A DNA stretch of 64,000 nucleotides from an uncultured Flavobacteriaceae bacterium (GTDB lineage Bacteria; Bacteroidota; Bacteroidia; Flavobacteriales; Flavobacteriaceae). Location: the NCBI GenBank assembly GCA_913030895.1, contig CAJWGK010000003.1, positions 1 through 64,000 of the forward strand. Reading direction: 5' to 3'. Both the position numbers and the translations under genes were made by a program. Shown in pieces: positions 54,076 to 63,870 of this stretch. Position 1 is the stretch's first letter, and every line of letters begins with the position of its first letter. The notes under the pieces were generated by a model. It was not told the DNA's origin, did not search any database, and saw only the letters and a program-made list of their open reading frames with translations.

Positions 54076-55295
54076 GCCTGCATTTGAGGTTTAAAAACAA
54101 TCTCCACCTGATTATTCATGATATCCTCAAAGGTCTCTCTTTTACGAATCAAATGGGCTTGGCCTTGGTACCATAAAACCTCTGCGGGTCGGTAGCGGGA
54201 ATTGTAATTGCTAGCCATTGAAAAGCAATAGGCTCCGCAATTGCGAAATACAAGTAAATCACCCTCAGTTATCTCAGCAATTTTACGGTTGCTGCCAAAG
54301 GTGTCTGTTTCGCATATATAGCCTACCACGGAGTAAAAGCGTTCTTTTCCGCTGGGGTTGGAAAGGTTTTCTATATGGTGGTGAGAACCGTAAAGCATTG
54401 GTCGGATCAGGTGATTAAAACCACTATCGACTTGAGCAAAAACGGTTGAGGTAGTTTGTTTAACCACATTAACCTGTGTTATAAAATGCCCCGCTTGGCT
54501 TACTAAGAATTTACCTGGCTCAAAAATTAGCTGAAGTTCACTGCCATATTCTAAACAGAATTCAGTGAATCTAGCGGATAACTTTTCGCCCAATTCTTCA
54601 ATATTAGTTTCAATATCATTGTTGTGATAGGGAACTTTAAAACCACTTCCAAAGTCTAAAAATTCAAGGGCTTTAAAATGCTTGGCCGTATCAAATAAAA
54701 TTTCAGCAGCATGAAGAAAGACATCTATGTCCAGAATATCACTTCCTGTATGCATGTGGATACCGTTGATGTTCATCGCTGTGTTTTCTACAATACGCAA
54801 TAAATGAGGAATTTGGTGAATAGAAATCCCAAACTTAGAATCGATATGACCCACCGAAATGTTGTCATTTCCTCCTGCCATGACATGTGGATTTATCCGG
54901 ATACAAACTGGCGTCTTGGGGTGGCGAGTTCCAAATTGTTCCAATAACGAAAGGTTGTCGATGTTGATCTGAACACCCATTTTGGCAACTTCCTCTATTT
55001 CATTTAGGGAAACACCATTGGGGGTGTATATAATGGCTTGTGGCTCAAATCCTGCTGCCAATCCCAAACGCACTTCCTGGATAGATACAGTATCTAAACC
55101 CGAATCCAGTTGTCGCATGAATTTTAAAATGGAGATATTTGAAAGCGCTTTAGCGGCATAATTGATTCTTAAATCACTGACTCCTGCAAAAGCATCAATT
55201 AATCGCTGGTATTGAGACGCAATCTTCTCACTATCATAAACATATACGGGTTTGCCAAAGTTCTCGGCAATGTCTAATAAATCGTTATTTGTCAC
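54072..55295 (-). CDS. lysA: Diaminopimelate decarboxylase
   Basis: PLP-Lys YAAKALSN; IRINPHVMAGGNDNISVGHIDSKFGI; EPGKFLVSQAG; GAYCFSMASNYNSRYRPAEVL. Confidence 0.94.
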   Translation of the reverse strand: MTNNDLLDIAENFGKPVYVYDSEKIASQYQRLIDAFAGVSDLRINYAAKALSNISILKFMRQLDSGLDTVSIQEVRLGLAAGFEPQAIIYTPNGVSLNEIEEVAKMGVQINIDNLSLLEQFGTRHPKTPVCIRINPHVMAGGNDNISVGHIDSKFGISIHQIPHLLRIVENTAMNINGIHMHTGSDILDIDVFLHAAEILFDTAKHFKALEFLDFGSGFKVPYHNNDIETNIEELGEKLSARFTEFCLEYGSELQLIFEPGKFLVSQAGHFITQVNVVKQTTSTVFAQVDSGFNHLIRPMLYGSHHHIENLSNPSGKERFYSVVGYICETDTFGSNRKIAEITEGDLLVFRNCGAYCFSMASNYNSRYRPAEVLWYQGQAHLIRKRETFEDIMNNQVEIVFKPQMQA

Positions 55296-55317
55296 TTTAT
55301 TCCTATTTTATTTTTGT

Positions 55318-55325
55318 CAAATTTA
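55318..55325 (-). promoter_or_regulatory. Candidate -7 promoter element of lysA
   Basis: Reverse strand TAAATTTG, 22 nt upstream of the lysA ATG. Confidence 0.35.
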
Positions 55326-55430
55326 AAATCAAATCTTCAACCGCAGTACAAAAGCACAAGATGTTATAAAAATTAAACATATTGTTTTAAATGTAACATT
55401 ATAAAGCAGACTATTTAGGAGGTGATTTAC

Positions 55431-55438
55431 TACTTTTG
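55431..55438 (+). promoter_or_regulatory. Candidate -7 promoter element of sucC
   Basis: TACTTTTG, 20 nt before ATG 55459. Confidence 0.4.
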
Positions 55439-55458
55439 AATGATTAAAACTTTTATAA

Positions 55459-56649
55459 ATGAATCTTCACGAATATCAGGGAAAAGAAATATTAGCCAGT
55501 TATGGTGTCGGTGTGCAGCTCGGAATCGTTGCTAACAACAAAGATGAAGCCGTTTCGGCAGCCAAACAATTAACAGAAGATACAGGAACTTCGTGGCATG
55601 TAATCAAAGCGCAAATACATGCTGGAGGACGAGGTAAAGGTGGCGGTGTTAAACTCGCTAAAAACCTTACTGAATTGGAATCGATTGCTGATCAAATTAT
55701 TGGGATGCAATTGATTACACCCCAGACCCCTCCCGAAGGAAAAAAGGTAAATAAAGTGCTGATTGCTCAAGATGTATATTATCCTGGGGCAACTGAGCCG
55801 AAGGAATTTTACTTGTCTGTTTTACTGAATCGTGCTAGTGGGAAGAATATGATCATGTACTCTACAGAGGGAGGGATGGATATTGAAACAGTAGCTGAAA
55901 ATACTCCTGAACTGATTTTCACAGAAGAAATTGATCCAGCGCACGGATTACAGGGTTTTCAAGCCCGAAACGTTGCCTTTAATTTAGGCTTAAGCGGTGT
56001 TGCCTTTAAAGGGATGGTCAAATTTATAACGGCATTATACAACGCCTACGTGGGGTCAGATGCATCGTTATTTGAAATAAATCCCGTTTTAAAAACATCT
56101 GACGATAAAATTATAGCAGTAGATGCTAAGGTTACATTGGATGAAAATGCATTATTTCGTCATAAAGATTATGAAGAATTGAGAGATTTATCAGAGGAAA
56201 ATCCAACTGAAGTAGAGGCGCGAGAGGTAGGACTTAACTATGTTGCTTTGGATGGAAATGTAGGTTGTATGGTTAACGGTGCTGGATTGGCGATGGCTAC
56301 GATGGATCTGATTAAACAATCTGGCGGTTCTCCGGCTAACTTTCTCGATGTGGGAGGAACAGCAGATGCTGCTCGAGTAGAAACTGCATTTCGTTTGATT
56401 CTTAAAGACCCTAAGGTTGAAGCGATATTGGTCAATATTTTTGGCGGAATTGTAAGGTGCGACCGAGTCGCACAGGGGATTGTGGATGCCTACAAGAATA
56501 TGGGGGATGCAATAAAAGTCCCAATCATTGTCAGACTTCAGGGAACCAATGCCGATATTGCTAAAAAGCTAATTGATGATTCCGGACTCAATGTTTTGTC
56601 TGCTACCGCATTTGAAGAAGCTGCTAGAAAGGTAGAAGAGGCACTATAG
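55459..56649 (+). CDS. sucC: Succinate-CoA ligase (ADP-forming) subunit beta
   Basis: MNLHEYQGKEIL; AQIHAGGRGKGGGVKL; NFLDVGGTADAARV; NIFGGIVRCD. Confidence 0.97.
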   Translation: MNLHEYQGKEILASYGVGVQLGIVANNKDEAVSAAKQLTEDTGTSWHVIKAQIHAGGRGKGGGVKLAKNLTELESIADQIIGMQLITPQTPPEGKKVNKVLIAQDVYYPGATEPKEFYLSVLLNRASGKNMIMYSTEGGMDIETVAENTPELIFTEEIDPAHGLQGFQARNVAFNLGLSGVAFKGMVKFITALYNAYVGSDASLFEINPVLKTSDDKIIAVDAKVTLDENALFRHKDYEELRDLSEENPTEVEAREVGLNYVALDGNVGCMVNGAGLAMATMDLIKQSGGSPANFLDVGGTADAARVETAFRLILKDPKVEAILVNIFGGIVRCDRVAQGIVDAYKNMGDAIKVPIIVRLQGTNADIAKKLIDDSGLNVLSATAFEEAARKVEEAL

Positions 56650-56762
56650 GCGTCAACTTGACAGCTAATTTTATTAAAAAAACGACATATTGTCATAAAT
56701 ATACAGATGGTATGGGTTTTGAATTAAGCTTTGAAAAGAAAGTTTAATTTAAATCTATACAT

Positions 56763-57179
56763 ATGAATTTATTAAAAAGACAAAACCTAGTTTTCACATC
56801 CTTATTGGATGATTTACTCTTAAATCAAGATTGGAGTTACCAAGGAACCTCCGTACCAGCTGTCAATATTATTGAAGTTGAAGATCACTACGACATTCAG
56901 TTGGCTGTACCCGGAAAGGAAAAAACTGACTTTCAGATCGAAATAGAGGAGGGGGTACTTACCATTGCCTCTGATACAGTTTCTCATGCTGGTGATAAGA
57001 AAGAGAGTTATGCGCGAAAGGAGTTTGGATTTAGTTGCTTCAAACGATCCTTTAACATTCCAGAAACCGTGGCTACGGATAAAATTTCCGCAACTTACAA
57101 AGAAGGAATTTTAACGGTGAGTTTACCAAAGAAAGATGAGGCTTTGCCACAGCCTAAAAAATTAATTACCATAAAGTAA
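56763..57179 (+). CDS. Hsp20/alpha-crystallin family small heat shock protein
   Basis: PAVNIIEVEDHYDIQLAVPGKEKTDFQIEIEEGVLTI; YKEGILTVSLPKK. Confidence 0.93.
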   Translation: MNLLKRQNLVFTSLLDDLLLNQDWSYQGTSVPAVNIIEVEDHYDIQLAVPGKEKTDFQIEIEEGVLTIASDTVSHAGDKKESYARKEFGFSCFKRSFNIPETVATDKISATYKEGILTVSLPKKDEALPQPKKLITIK

Positions 57180-57201
57180 ATTAGTTAGTGAATTGTTTGA
57201 G

Positions 57202-57236
57202 AAAAAGTCTGGTGGTAATTTTCGCCAGGCTTTTTT
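57202..57236. terminator. Bidirectional-type terminator between the convergent hsp20 and uvrB genes
   Basis: aaaaagtctggtg-gtaatttt-cgccaggcttttttt; stem with G-U wobbles and A/T tracts on both sides. Confidence 0.7.
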
Positions 57237-59227
57237 TATTGTAATTGAGTTTGCAAAGATTTAATCTCATCCCTAAGTCTTGCTGCTTCGATAAAATCTA
57301 AATCTTTGGCAGCATTTTCCATGGCCTTTCTAGATTCTCGAATTTTCTTTTCGATTTGCTCTTTTGATAAATAGCGATTCTTTGCTTCGGCTGCTTTTCG
57401 CTGATTTAACTCTTCGGCATAGGTAGCAACAGAATTTTTTGAAAGAGCATTGTCTAAAGATTTATTAAGGGCTGTTGGGGTAATTTTATTTTTCAGATTG
57501 AAAGCGTGTTGCTTATCTCTCCGATAGCTGGTCTCGTCTATTGTTTTTTGCATGCTTTTAGTAATACTATCGGCATACATTATTGCTTTTCCATTAATAT
57601 TTCTCGCGGCTCTACCTACTGTTTGAGTAAGGGATCTGTGACTTCTTAAAAAACCTTCTTTATCTGCATCCAAAATGGCGACGAGTGAAACTTCAGGTAA
57701 GTCCAAACCTTCTCGTAAAAGGTTAACCCCAACCAATACGTCAAACAGCCCTTTTCTCAGGTCTTGCATTATCTCAACTCGCTCTAAGGTATCGATATCG
57801 CTGTGAATATAACGGCACCTAATACTGACCCTTGTAAAATATTTGGTCAATTCCTCAGCCATTCTTTTAGTAAGTGTGGTTACTAAGGTGCGTTCATGTT
57901 TTTCGACTCTTTGCTGTATTTCTTCAATGAGATCGTCGATTTGATCGAGACTAGGCCGTATCTCTATTTCAGGGTCCAGCAGTCCAGTGGGACGAATAAT
58001 TTGTTCGACATAAACACCTTCTGTTTTTTGGAGTTCGTAGTCTGCTGGTGTGGCACTAACATATAACACTTGATTTTGAAGGGTTTCGAACTCTTCAAAT
58101 TTTAATGGGCGGTTATCCATTGCAGCAGGTAGGCGAAATCCGTAATTCACTAAGTTTTCTTTTCTACTGCGATCTCCTCCGTACATAGCATGAACTTGTG
58201 AGATGGTTACATGGCTCTCATCAACCACCATCAGATAATCCTCAGGGAAATAGTCTAACAAGCAAAAAGGACGTGTTCCTGGGTCACGTCCATCTAGATA
58301 GCGTGAGTAATTTTCTATACCAGAGCAGTAGCCTAATTCTCGAATCATTTCTAAATCAAATTCAGTGCGTTCTTGTAATCTTTTTGCTTCCAAAAAACTG
58401 CCGATGGATTTAAAATAATCTACTTGCTTGACTAAGTCATCTTGAATTGTTGTTATAGCATTTTGAAGAATATCTGGCGAGGTCACGAACATATTTGCAG
58501 GAAAAAGTGTAAGCCGATCATACTTTTCTAAAATTCGATTTTCAATTGGGTCAAAAGCTTCAATCTCCTCTATCTCATCACCGAAAAAATGAAGCTTAAA
58601 AGCAATGTCAGCATAACCTGGAAAAATATCTACTACGTCACCGTTGACTCTGAAATTTCCGCGATTGAAATCACCTGTGGTTCTTGAGTATAAGCTCTGC
58701 ACCAGTTGGTGGAGTAATTTCGTTCTGGAAATCACTTGATCTTTTTCAATGGCAATAACATTTTTTTGGAATTCAATGGGATTACCAATGCCATAGAGAC
58801 AGGATACTGAGGCAACAACCAATACGTCTCTTCTTCCAGACAATAAGGATGAGGTGGTACTCAGTCTTAACTTTTCAATTTCATCGTTTATTGAAAGGTC
58901 TTTTTCAATATATAACCCACTGGTTGGAATATACGCCTCGGGTTGATAATAATCGTAATAAGAAACAAAATATTCTACTGCATTATTGGGAAAAAATTGC
59001 TTGAATTCAGAATATAACTGGGCAGCAAGTGTTTTGTTGTGAGCTAAAACTAGCGTTGGACGTTGCAATTCCTGTACAGCATTCGCCACCGTAAAGGTCT
59101 TTCCGGAACCTGTTACTCCCTGTAAAGTAACATATTTTTCCTCCTCAGAAAAACTAGCTGCGATTTGTCGAATCGCCTCAGGTTGATCCCCAGTTGGAGA
59201 GAAATTAGATTCAAGTTTAAATTGCAT
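57236..59227 (-). CDS. uvrB: Excinuclease ABC subunit UvrB
   Basis: TLQGVTGSGKTFTVANAV; YFVSYYDYYQPEAYIP; VGVNLLREGLDLPEVSLVAILDADKEGFLRS. Confidence 0.98.
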   Translation of the reverse strand: MQFKLESNFSPTGDQPEAIRQIAASFSEEEKYVTLQGVTGSGKTFTVANAVQELQRPTLVLAHNKTLAAQLYSEFKQFFPNNAVEYFVSYYDYYQPEAYIPTSGLYIEKDLSINDEIEKLRLSTTSSLLSGRRDVLVVASVSCLYGIGNPIEFQKNVIAIEKDQVISRTKLLHQLVQSLYSRTTGDFNRGNFRVNGDVVDIFPGYADIAFKLHFFGDEIEEIEAFDPIENRILEKYDRLTLFPANMFVTSPDILQNAITTIQDDLVKQVDYFKSIGSFLEAKRLQERTEFDLEMIRELGYCSGIENYSRYLDGRDPGTRPFCLLDYFPEDYLMVVDESHVTISQVHAMYGGDRSRKENLVNYGFRLPAAMDNRPLKFEEFETLQNQVLYVSATPADYELQKTEGVYVEQIIRPTGLLDPEIEIRPSLDQIDDLIEEIQQRVEKHERTLVTTLTKRMAEELTKYFTRVSIRCRYIHSDIDTLERVEIMQDLRKGLFDVLVGVNLLREGLDLPEVSLVAILDADKEGFLRSHRSLTQTVGRAARNINGKAIMYADSITKSMQKTIDETSYRRDKQHAFNLKNKITPTALNKSLDNALSKNSVATYAEELNQRKAAEAKNRYLSKEQIEKKIRESRKAMENAAKDLDFIEAARLRDEIKSLQTQLQ

Positions 59228-59344
59228 CTTGCGAAATTAAAGCTTAAATGTTCATTGCACAACATTAAAATAGAATTAAGCCCAAATGACCACAGGTTGG
59301 TTATCATTTCAGAATAAGGTGGTATTTTTGGTAAAAGTTAAGCT

Positions 59345-60406
59345 GTGGAAGAAAAATTAATTTCAAAAAAAAAGCCTTTTTTCCCTATCTCTAATGAGTT
59401 GTCACTTTTTTTAAAAAAATACGACCGTTGGATGGATACTTCCATATGTTATGATGATTTACTTCGGTTTTCAGGGGCTGTAACCGTCTATGATAAAAAT
59501 GATGAAGATACCTTGTGGGTTAGAGTGTATTATTCCGATTCATATAGAAAAGAAATAGATTTTAATTTAAAAACAATATATACTTCGCTTCATTCAGATG
59601 GTAATATTTCTTCTTTACCAGACCTGAATATTGACGCCATTGATTATTGCACTTTTGGAAATTCAAAACCTTTTCGTATTAAAATTCGAAATATTCTGAA
59701 TGATAACTTTACTTATTTCTATGTAAAAAAAACAGATGCCTCGCGAGTTTATGGATTGGAATTTGAGCATATACTTTCCCCTTATAACCTCAACTATATG
59801 GTTAACAATGACACCTTGGTGGAGGAGCATATCGCAGGGATTCCTGGTGATGTTTTTATCAAAGATTATTTATCGGATTGTACTTCATCTGAAAAAGCTC
59901 AGATTGCAAAGGAATATGTAAAATTCAATGAGCGTTGCATGATTAGGCTGTTGGGTGATATGCGCGCTTATAATTATGTGGTAATTCCAATACATGACTT
60001 TGACCATGTAATCTATCGAATTAGAGCTATTGATTTTGATCAACAATGTTTTGAAGGAAAGCTATCGGTTTACCGACCACAGTTTTTTAAAGAAAATTAC
60101 CCACTTATCAAGGTGGTAAAGGACAAGCTGAATCACGAATCAATTATTCAGTATAAAATTGAGGAACGTTCCATACTTTCACGAAGATTAATCAACTCAG
60201 GAAATCGCATTGATTTTTTGATAGCTATAATGAAAAGAGATATTTTATCTACCCCTGAAAATTTGGAGAAACTAAAAAATGAGATTTTTATTTTTACAAA
60301 AGATCAGGCTTTTAAAAAAAGCCAATCTATGGGAGAGTTGATGCAGGCTGCTTTTGATTATACTCGAAAAAATTATGAAAATGTAAGTTTAAGTGACTTA
60401 CTCTAA
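59345..60406 (+). CDS. Uncharacterised protein with kinase/APH-like motifs (proposed)
   Basis: GTG start, 353 aa; YFYVKKTDASRVYGLEFEH, DTLVEEHIAGIPGD, LLGDMRAYNYVV and RAIDFDQ in kinase-like order. Confidence 0.75.
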   Translation: MEEKLISKKKPFFPISNELSLFLKKYDRWMDTSICYDDLLRFSGAVTVYDKNDEDTLWVRVYYSDSYRKEIDFNLKTIYTSLHSDGNISSLPDLNIDAIDYCTFGNSKPFRIKIRNILNDNFTYFYVKKTDASRVYGLEFEHILSPYNLNYMVNNDTLVEEHIAGIPGDVFIKDYLSDCTSSEKAQIAKEYVKFNERCMIRLLGDMRAYNYVVIPIHDFDHVIYRIRAIDFDQQCFEGKLSVYRPQFFKENYPLIKVVKDKLNHESIIQYKIEERSILSRRLINSGNRIDFLIAIMKRDILSTPENLEKLKNEIFIFTKDQAFKKSQSMGELMQAAFDYTRKNYENVSLSDLL

Positions 60407-60894
60407 TAGAAGTCGTCGCTGTCATAATCGTCTTCTTCCTCGTTTTCATCTGTAGATAAATCGTCTTCAAACTCACCTGATCCGCTAAATTCCTTATTAG
60501 GAGCTGTTTCTGGAACCTCACCATGGGTAAAAATCAAGCTGGGGTAACCTCTCATGGGCTCATTTTCTGCAATTTCAATGAGCTCAACAAAAAATGTCCA
60601 AAGGTTCAGGAAGTCGTAAACATAAATCAATCGATTATCGGATTCAGAAATAATTTTATCTAAAGGAATATCATTCATGGGCTTTTCACCTACCCCCATA
60701 TCTACCAAGGGTAATTCCTCTCCTTGATTCCATTGTTCATCTGAGCGATAAAAAGAAGCCATCTCATTTCCAGCGAAGCCAAATGATTGGGAAATAGCAT
60801 CATGTAGTTCCTCCAAAGTTGATTGGTCTTCAATCTCAAAATCTCGGATAACATCTTCTTCGGTATCCAAAATGGCTCTCATTCTATAAATCAT
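60403..60894 (-). CDS. Plasmid pRiA4b ORF-3-like family protein (IS1096 TnpR-like) with acidic C-terminal tail
   Basis: MIYRMRAILDTEEDVIRDFEIEDQSTLEELHDAISQSFGF; tail ENEEEDDYDSDDFY. Confidence 0.75.
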   Translation of the reverse strand: MIYRMRAILDTEEDVIRDFEIEDQSTLEELHDAISQSFGFAGNEMASFYRSDEQWNQGEELPLVDMGVGEKPMNDIPLDKIISESDNRLIYVYDFLNLWTFFVELIEIAENEPMRGYPSLIFTHGEVPETAPNKEFSGSGEFEDDLSTDENEEEDDYDSDDFY

Positions 60895-61903
60895 AAGATT
60901 TTTCTTTTGTTATTATTTTCAGTATAAATAAGGATTGCGCCCCAAATAATAGGGCAGCTATAATTAAATGTAGAGGTTGTGAACTGAACGGAAAGTCTAG
61001 ATAAAACATTAAAATACCTGTAAATATTTCTAAACCGATCAGTCCAAGGATTTGATTGAAAACCCTAAGATTGAGTTTTATTTTACGCATCATCCAAAAC
61101 AAGGCAAGGTGAACGGCAAGAACAAGCAGGGATAAACTTCGGTGAACATAAAATTTTAGTGGAGCAGGATCTAGCCATTGACTCGCCGCCTCATGCATTT
61201 GTAAATCGACAAACTGTCTTACTCGAGTTCCTAATCCGATTTGAAAAAGTGTGAGCGTAACAGCACCTAAAGCTAGTATTTTCATCAACGGACTAGTAGG
61301 TATGGGAGTTGTTTTTTTTCGGGTTTTAAAAAGTAAAAAGATTAATCCCAAAACGATCAGTAAAGCCATCACCATATGTATGGTAATGCGGTAGGGTGCC
61401 AAATTTGAATCGACCACCGTTTTTCCAAGCCAAGCCTGAAACCCCATTCCCAGTAATATCAAAAATGAAATAACGGTTATAACTTTCTTTTTTTTCCAAA
61501 ACCAAAATGACAAGACGGTCATCACGAGTACTGCTAATCCCGCCAAAACGCCTAATAGTCTGTTAAGGTACTCGATCCAAGTGTGATAAGCATTGAATAA
61601 GGCATAGTCATGTTGAGTGTAAAATTCCCAATTATTTTTATCGTAGTTCGCTCCAGAATTAAAATCAGTTTTTGCAACCCTCAATTCTTCTTCTAAAATA
61701 ATTACTTGACCCTTGAGGTATTCTTGATTGGGTTTCCAATCTAGCTGAACCCTCTCAGTAGGTGGAATCCAATACCCAAAACACTTGGGCCAGTCGGGAC
61801 AACCCATTCCGCTTCCAGTCATCCGAACAATTGATCCAGCAGCAATCACTAGATAAACGATGACTAAGCTAACTTTAACCGATTTTATAAAACTATTCTC
61901 CAT
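60884..61903 (-). CDS. ctaA: Heme A synthase, COX15/CtaA family
   Basis: IVRMTGSGMGCPDWPKCFGYWIPP; AYHTWIEYLNRLLGVLAG; HMVMALLIV; multi-TM. Confidence 0.93.
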   Translation of the reverse strand: MENSFIKSVKVSLVIVYLVIAAGSIVRMTGSGMGCPDWPKCFGYWIPPTERVQLDWKPNQEYLKGQVIILEEELRVAKTDFNSGANYDKNNWEFYTQHDYALFNAYHTWIEYLNRLLGVLAGLAVLVMTVLSFWFWKKKKVITVISFLILLGMGFQAWLGKTVVDSNLAPYRITIHMVMALLIVLGLIFLLFKTRKKTTPIPTSPLMKILALGAVTLTLFQIGLGTRVRQFVDLQMHEAASQWLDPAPLKFYVHRSLSLLVLAVHLALFWMMRKIKLNLRVFNQILGLIGLEIFTGILMFYLDFPFSSQPLHLIIAALLFGAQSLFILKIITKEKSYDL

Positions 61904-63323
61904 CCGCTACTAATCCAATTTCATTACCTTTTTTTAGCATCAAATTAAATGCCGCTTCGTATTCATTGGGAATCTCTCCCTCTAATATTGCCTCTTTTAT
62001 GGCTTCTTTTATAAACCCAATTTCTTTGCAGGGTTTTAAATTAAAATATTTCATTATCATTTCACCGGTTACAGGAGGCTGGAAATTTCTGATGCGATCT
62101 CTTTCCTCTACTTCCACAATTTTTTGTCTGACAATTTTAAAATTATTGTGATATCGTCTAAACCGATTGGGATTTTTGGTGGTAATGTCTGCCTCACAGA
62201 GGGTTATTAAATCCTCCAAAATTTCCCCGGCATCAAATACCAAACGCCGTACCGCGGCATCTGAAACGGTATCTTCTGAAATTACAATAGGTCTTGAACT
62301 CATCATCACCAACTTTTGGACGTATTTCATTTTTTCATTCAATGGCATTTTTAAGCGTTTGAAAAGCTTGTAAACCATTTTTGATCCAATGAATTCATGA
62401 CCATGAAAAGTCCAGCCGATTTTAGGATGGAATTTTTTTGTGGGCGCTTTTCCTATATCGTGGAGTAGTGCTGCCCAGCGTAACCATAAGTTTTCAGTGG
62501 TCTTACATATGTTATCTACCACTTCCAAGGTATGGTAAAAGTTGTCTTTATGTGTTTGACCCTCTATCTCCTCGATGCCTTTAAGTTGAATTAATTCAGG
62601 TAAAATATTTTTAAGTAATCCTGTTTGCTCTAAAAGTAAAAATCCATCTGAAGGCTTGGGTGTCATTAAGGTTTTGTTGAGTTCTTCAACGATACGTTCT
62701 TTAGAAATGATATAAATACGTTCAACATTTTCTTTAATTGCGCTTAGTGACTTATTCTCAATTTTAAAGTTAAGCTGTGAGGCAAAACGAATGGCGCGTA
62801 ACATCCTTAGTGGGTCATCAGTGTAGGTTATAGTGGGGTCGAGAGGAGTTTTGATGATGCTCTTTTCCAAATCTTCCAAACCGTTAAAAGGATCAATTAA
62901 TTCACCTTTATTTTTTGGATTTAAACTTACTGCTAAAGCGTTTACGGTAAAGTCTCTTCTGTTTTGATCGTCTTCCAAAGTGCCAGAAATAACTTTTGGG
63001 TTGCGACTTTCTCTTGTGTAGGACTCCTTCCTCGCTCCCACAAACTCGAGCGTAATTCCCTCCCATTGAATCATTGCGGTTCCATAGGATTTGAAAACTT
63101 GGATGGGTCTAGCACCTGGGAGGGCTTGGTGAACGGCCTTTGCCAATTCTATGCCTGATCCTACTGCCACAACATCAATGTCTTTAGCTTTCCCCCTGCC
63201 CAAGAGGTGATCTCTAACAACTCCTCCTACAAGGTAGCTTTCGATATCAGTTCGTTGAACACTTTCTAAGAGTATTTGGAATACCTTTTTTTGAAGAATG
63301 TTATCGAAATTTTTATTTAACAT
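61893..63323 (-). CDS. CCA tRNA nucleotidyltransferase / poly(A) polymerase family with HD domain
   Basis: YLVGGVVRDHLLGRGKAKDIDVV; RRDFTVNALAV; DPLRMLRAIRFA; LLHDIGKAPTK. Confidence 0.95.
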   Translation of the reverse strand: MLNKNFDNILQKKVFQILLESVQRTDIESYLVGGVVRDHLLGRGKAKDIDVVAVGSGIELAKAVHQALPGARPIQVFKSYGTAMIQWEGITLEFVGARKESYTRESRNPKVISGTLEDDQNRRDFTVNALAVSLNPKNKGELIDPFNGLEDLEKSIIKTPLDPTITYTDDPLRMLRAIRFASQLNFKIENKSLSAIKENVERIYIISKERIVEELNKTLMTPKPSDGFLLLEQTGLLKNILPELIQLKGIEEIEGQTHKDNFYHTLEVVDNICKTTENLWLRWAALLHDIGKAPTKKFHPKIGWTFHGHEFIGSKMVYKLFKRLKMPLNEKMKYVQKLVMMSSRPIVISEDTVSDAAVRRLVFDAGEILEDLITLCEADITTKNPNRFRRYHNNFKIVRQKIVEVEERDRIRNFQPPVTGEMIMKYFNLKPCKEIGFIKEAIKEAILEGEIPNEYEAAFNLMLKKGNEIGLVADGE

Positions 63324-63324
63324 A

Positions 63325-63870
63325 CTATGCTCTAATCAAGTTGATCTCACCCGAACGCTCTAATTTGATTATTCTAGAGGGTTGTGCGTTGACTTTATCC
63401 TTATCCAAATTAATAATATGATCTACTCCCGAAATAATTTCTTTCGAAATATCAGCATATTTGAGAGGATGAGGCAATCCACTTAGGTTGGCCGAGGTTG
63501 AAATCAATGGTTTTCCAAAAGCTGCAATCAATGGTGTACAAAAGTGATGTTTAACAATCCTTATGGCTACTGTATTTTCCTCAGCGATAGCATTTGCGGC
63601 TATTCCAACTGGGGACGAATAAATCACCGTAGTAGGTCGTGTTGATTGAATATGCTCTTCAATATCCACTGGTAGGTTAGTGATAAATTGCTTGAGCATT
63701 TTTAAGTCCGATACCATGCAGACCATGGCTTTACTATCGGGTCTTCTTTTTAGTTGGTAAACTTTATCAACTGCAGCCGAGTTGGTTGCATCACAAAGAA
63801 TGCCCCAAATGGTGTCAGTAGGTGATAGTAGTAGTTTTCCACCCTCCAGTAATTTAATGATATCTTCCAT
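63325..63870 (-). CDS. L-threonylcarbamoyladenylate synthase (Sua5/YciO/YrdC family)
   Basis: Start likely MEDIIKLLEGGKLLLSPTDTIWGILCDA (63870); KRRPDSKAMVCMV; STSANLSG. Confidence 0.92.
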   Translation of the reverse strand: MEDIIKLLEGGKLLLSPTDTIWGILCDATNSAAVDKVYQLKRRPDSKAMVCMVSDLKMLKQFITNLPVDIEEHIQSTRPTTVIYSSPVGIAANAIAEENTVAIRIVKHHFCTPLIAAFGKPLISTSANLSGLPHPLKYADISKEIISGVDHIINLDKDKVNAQPSRIIKLERSGEINLIRA

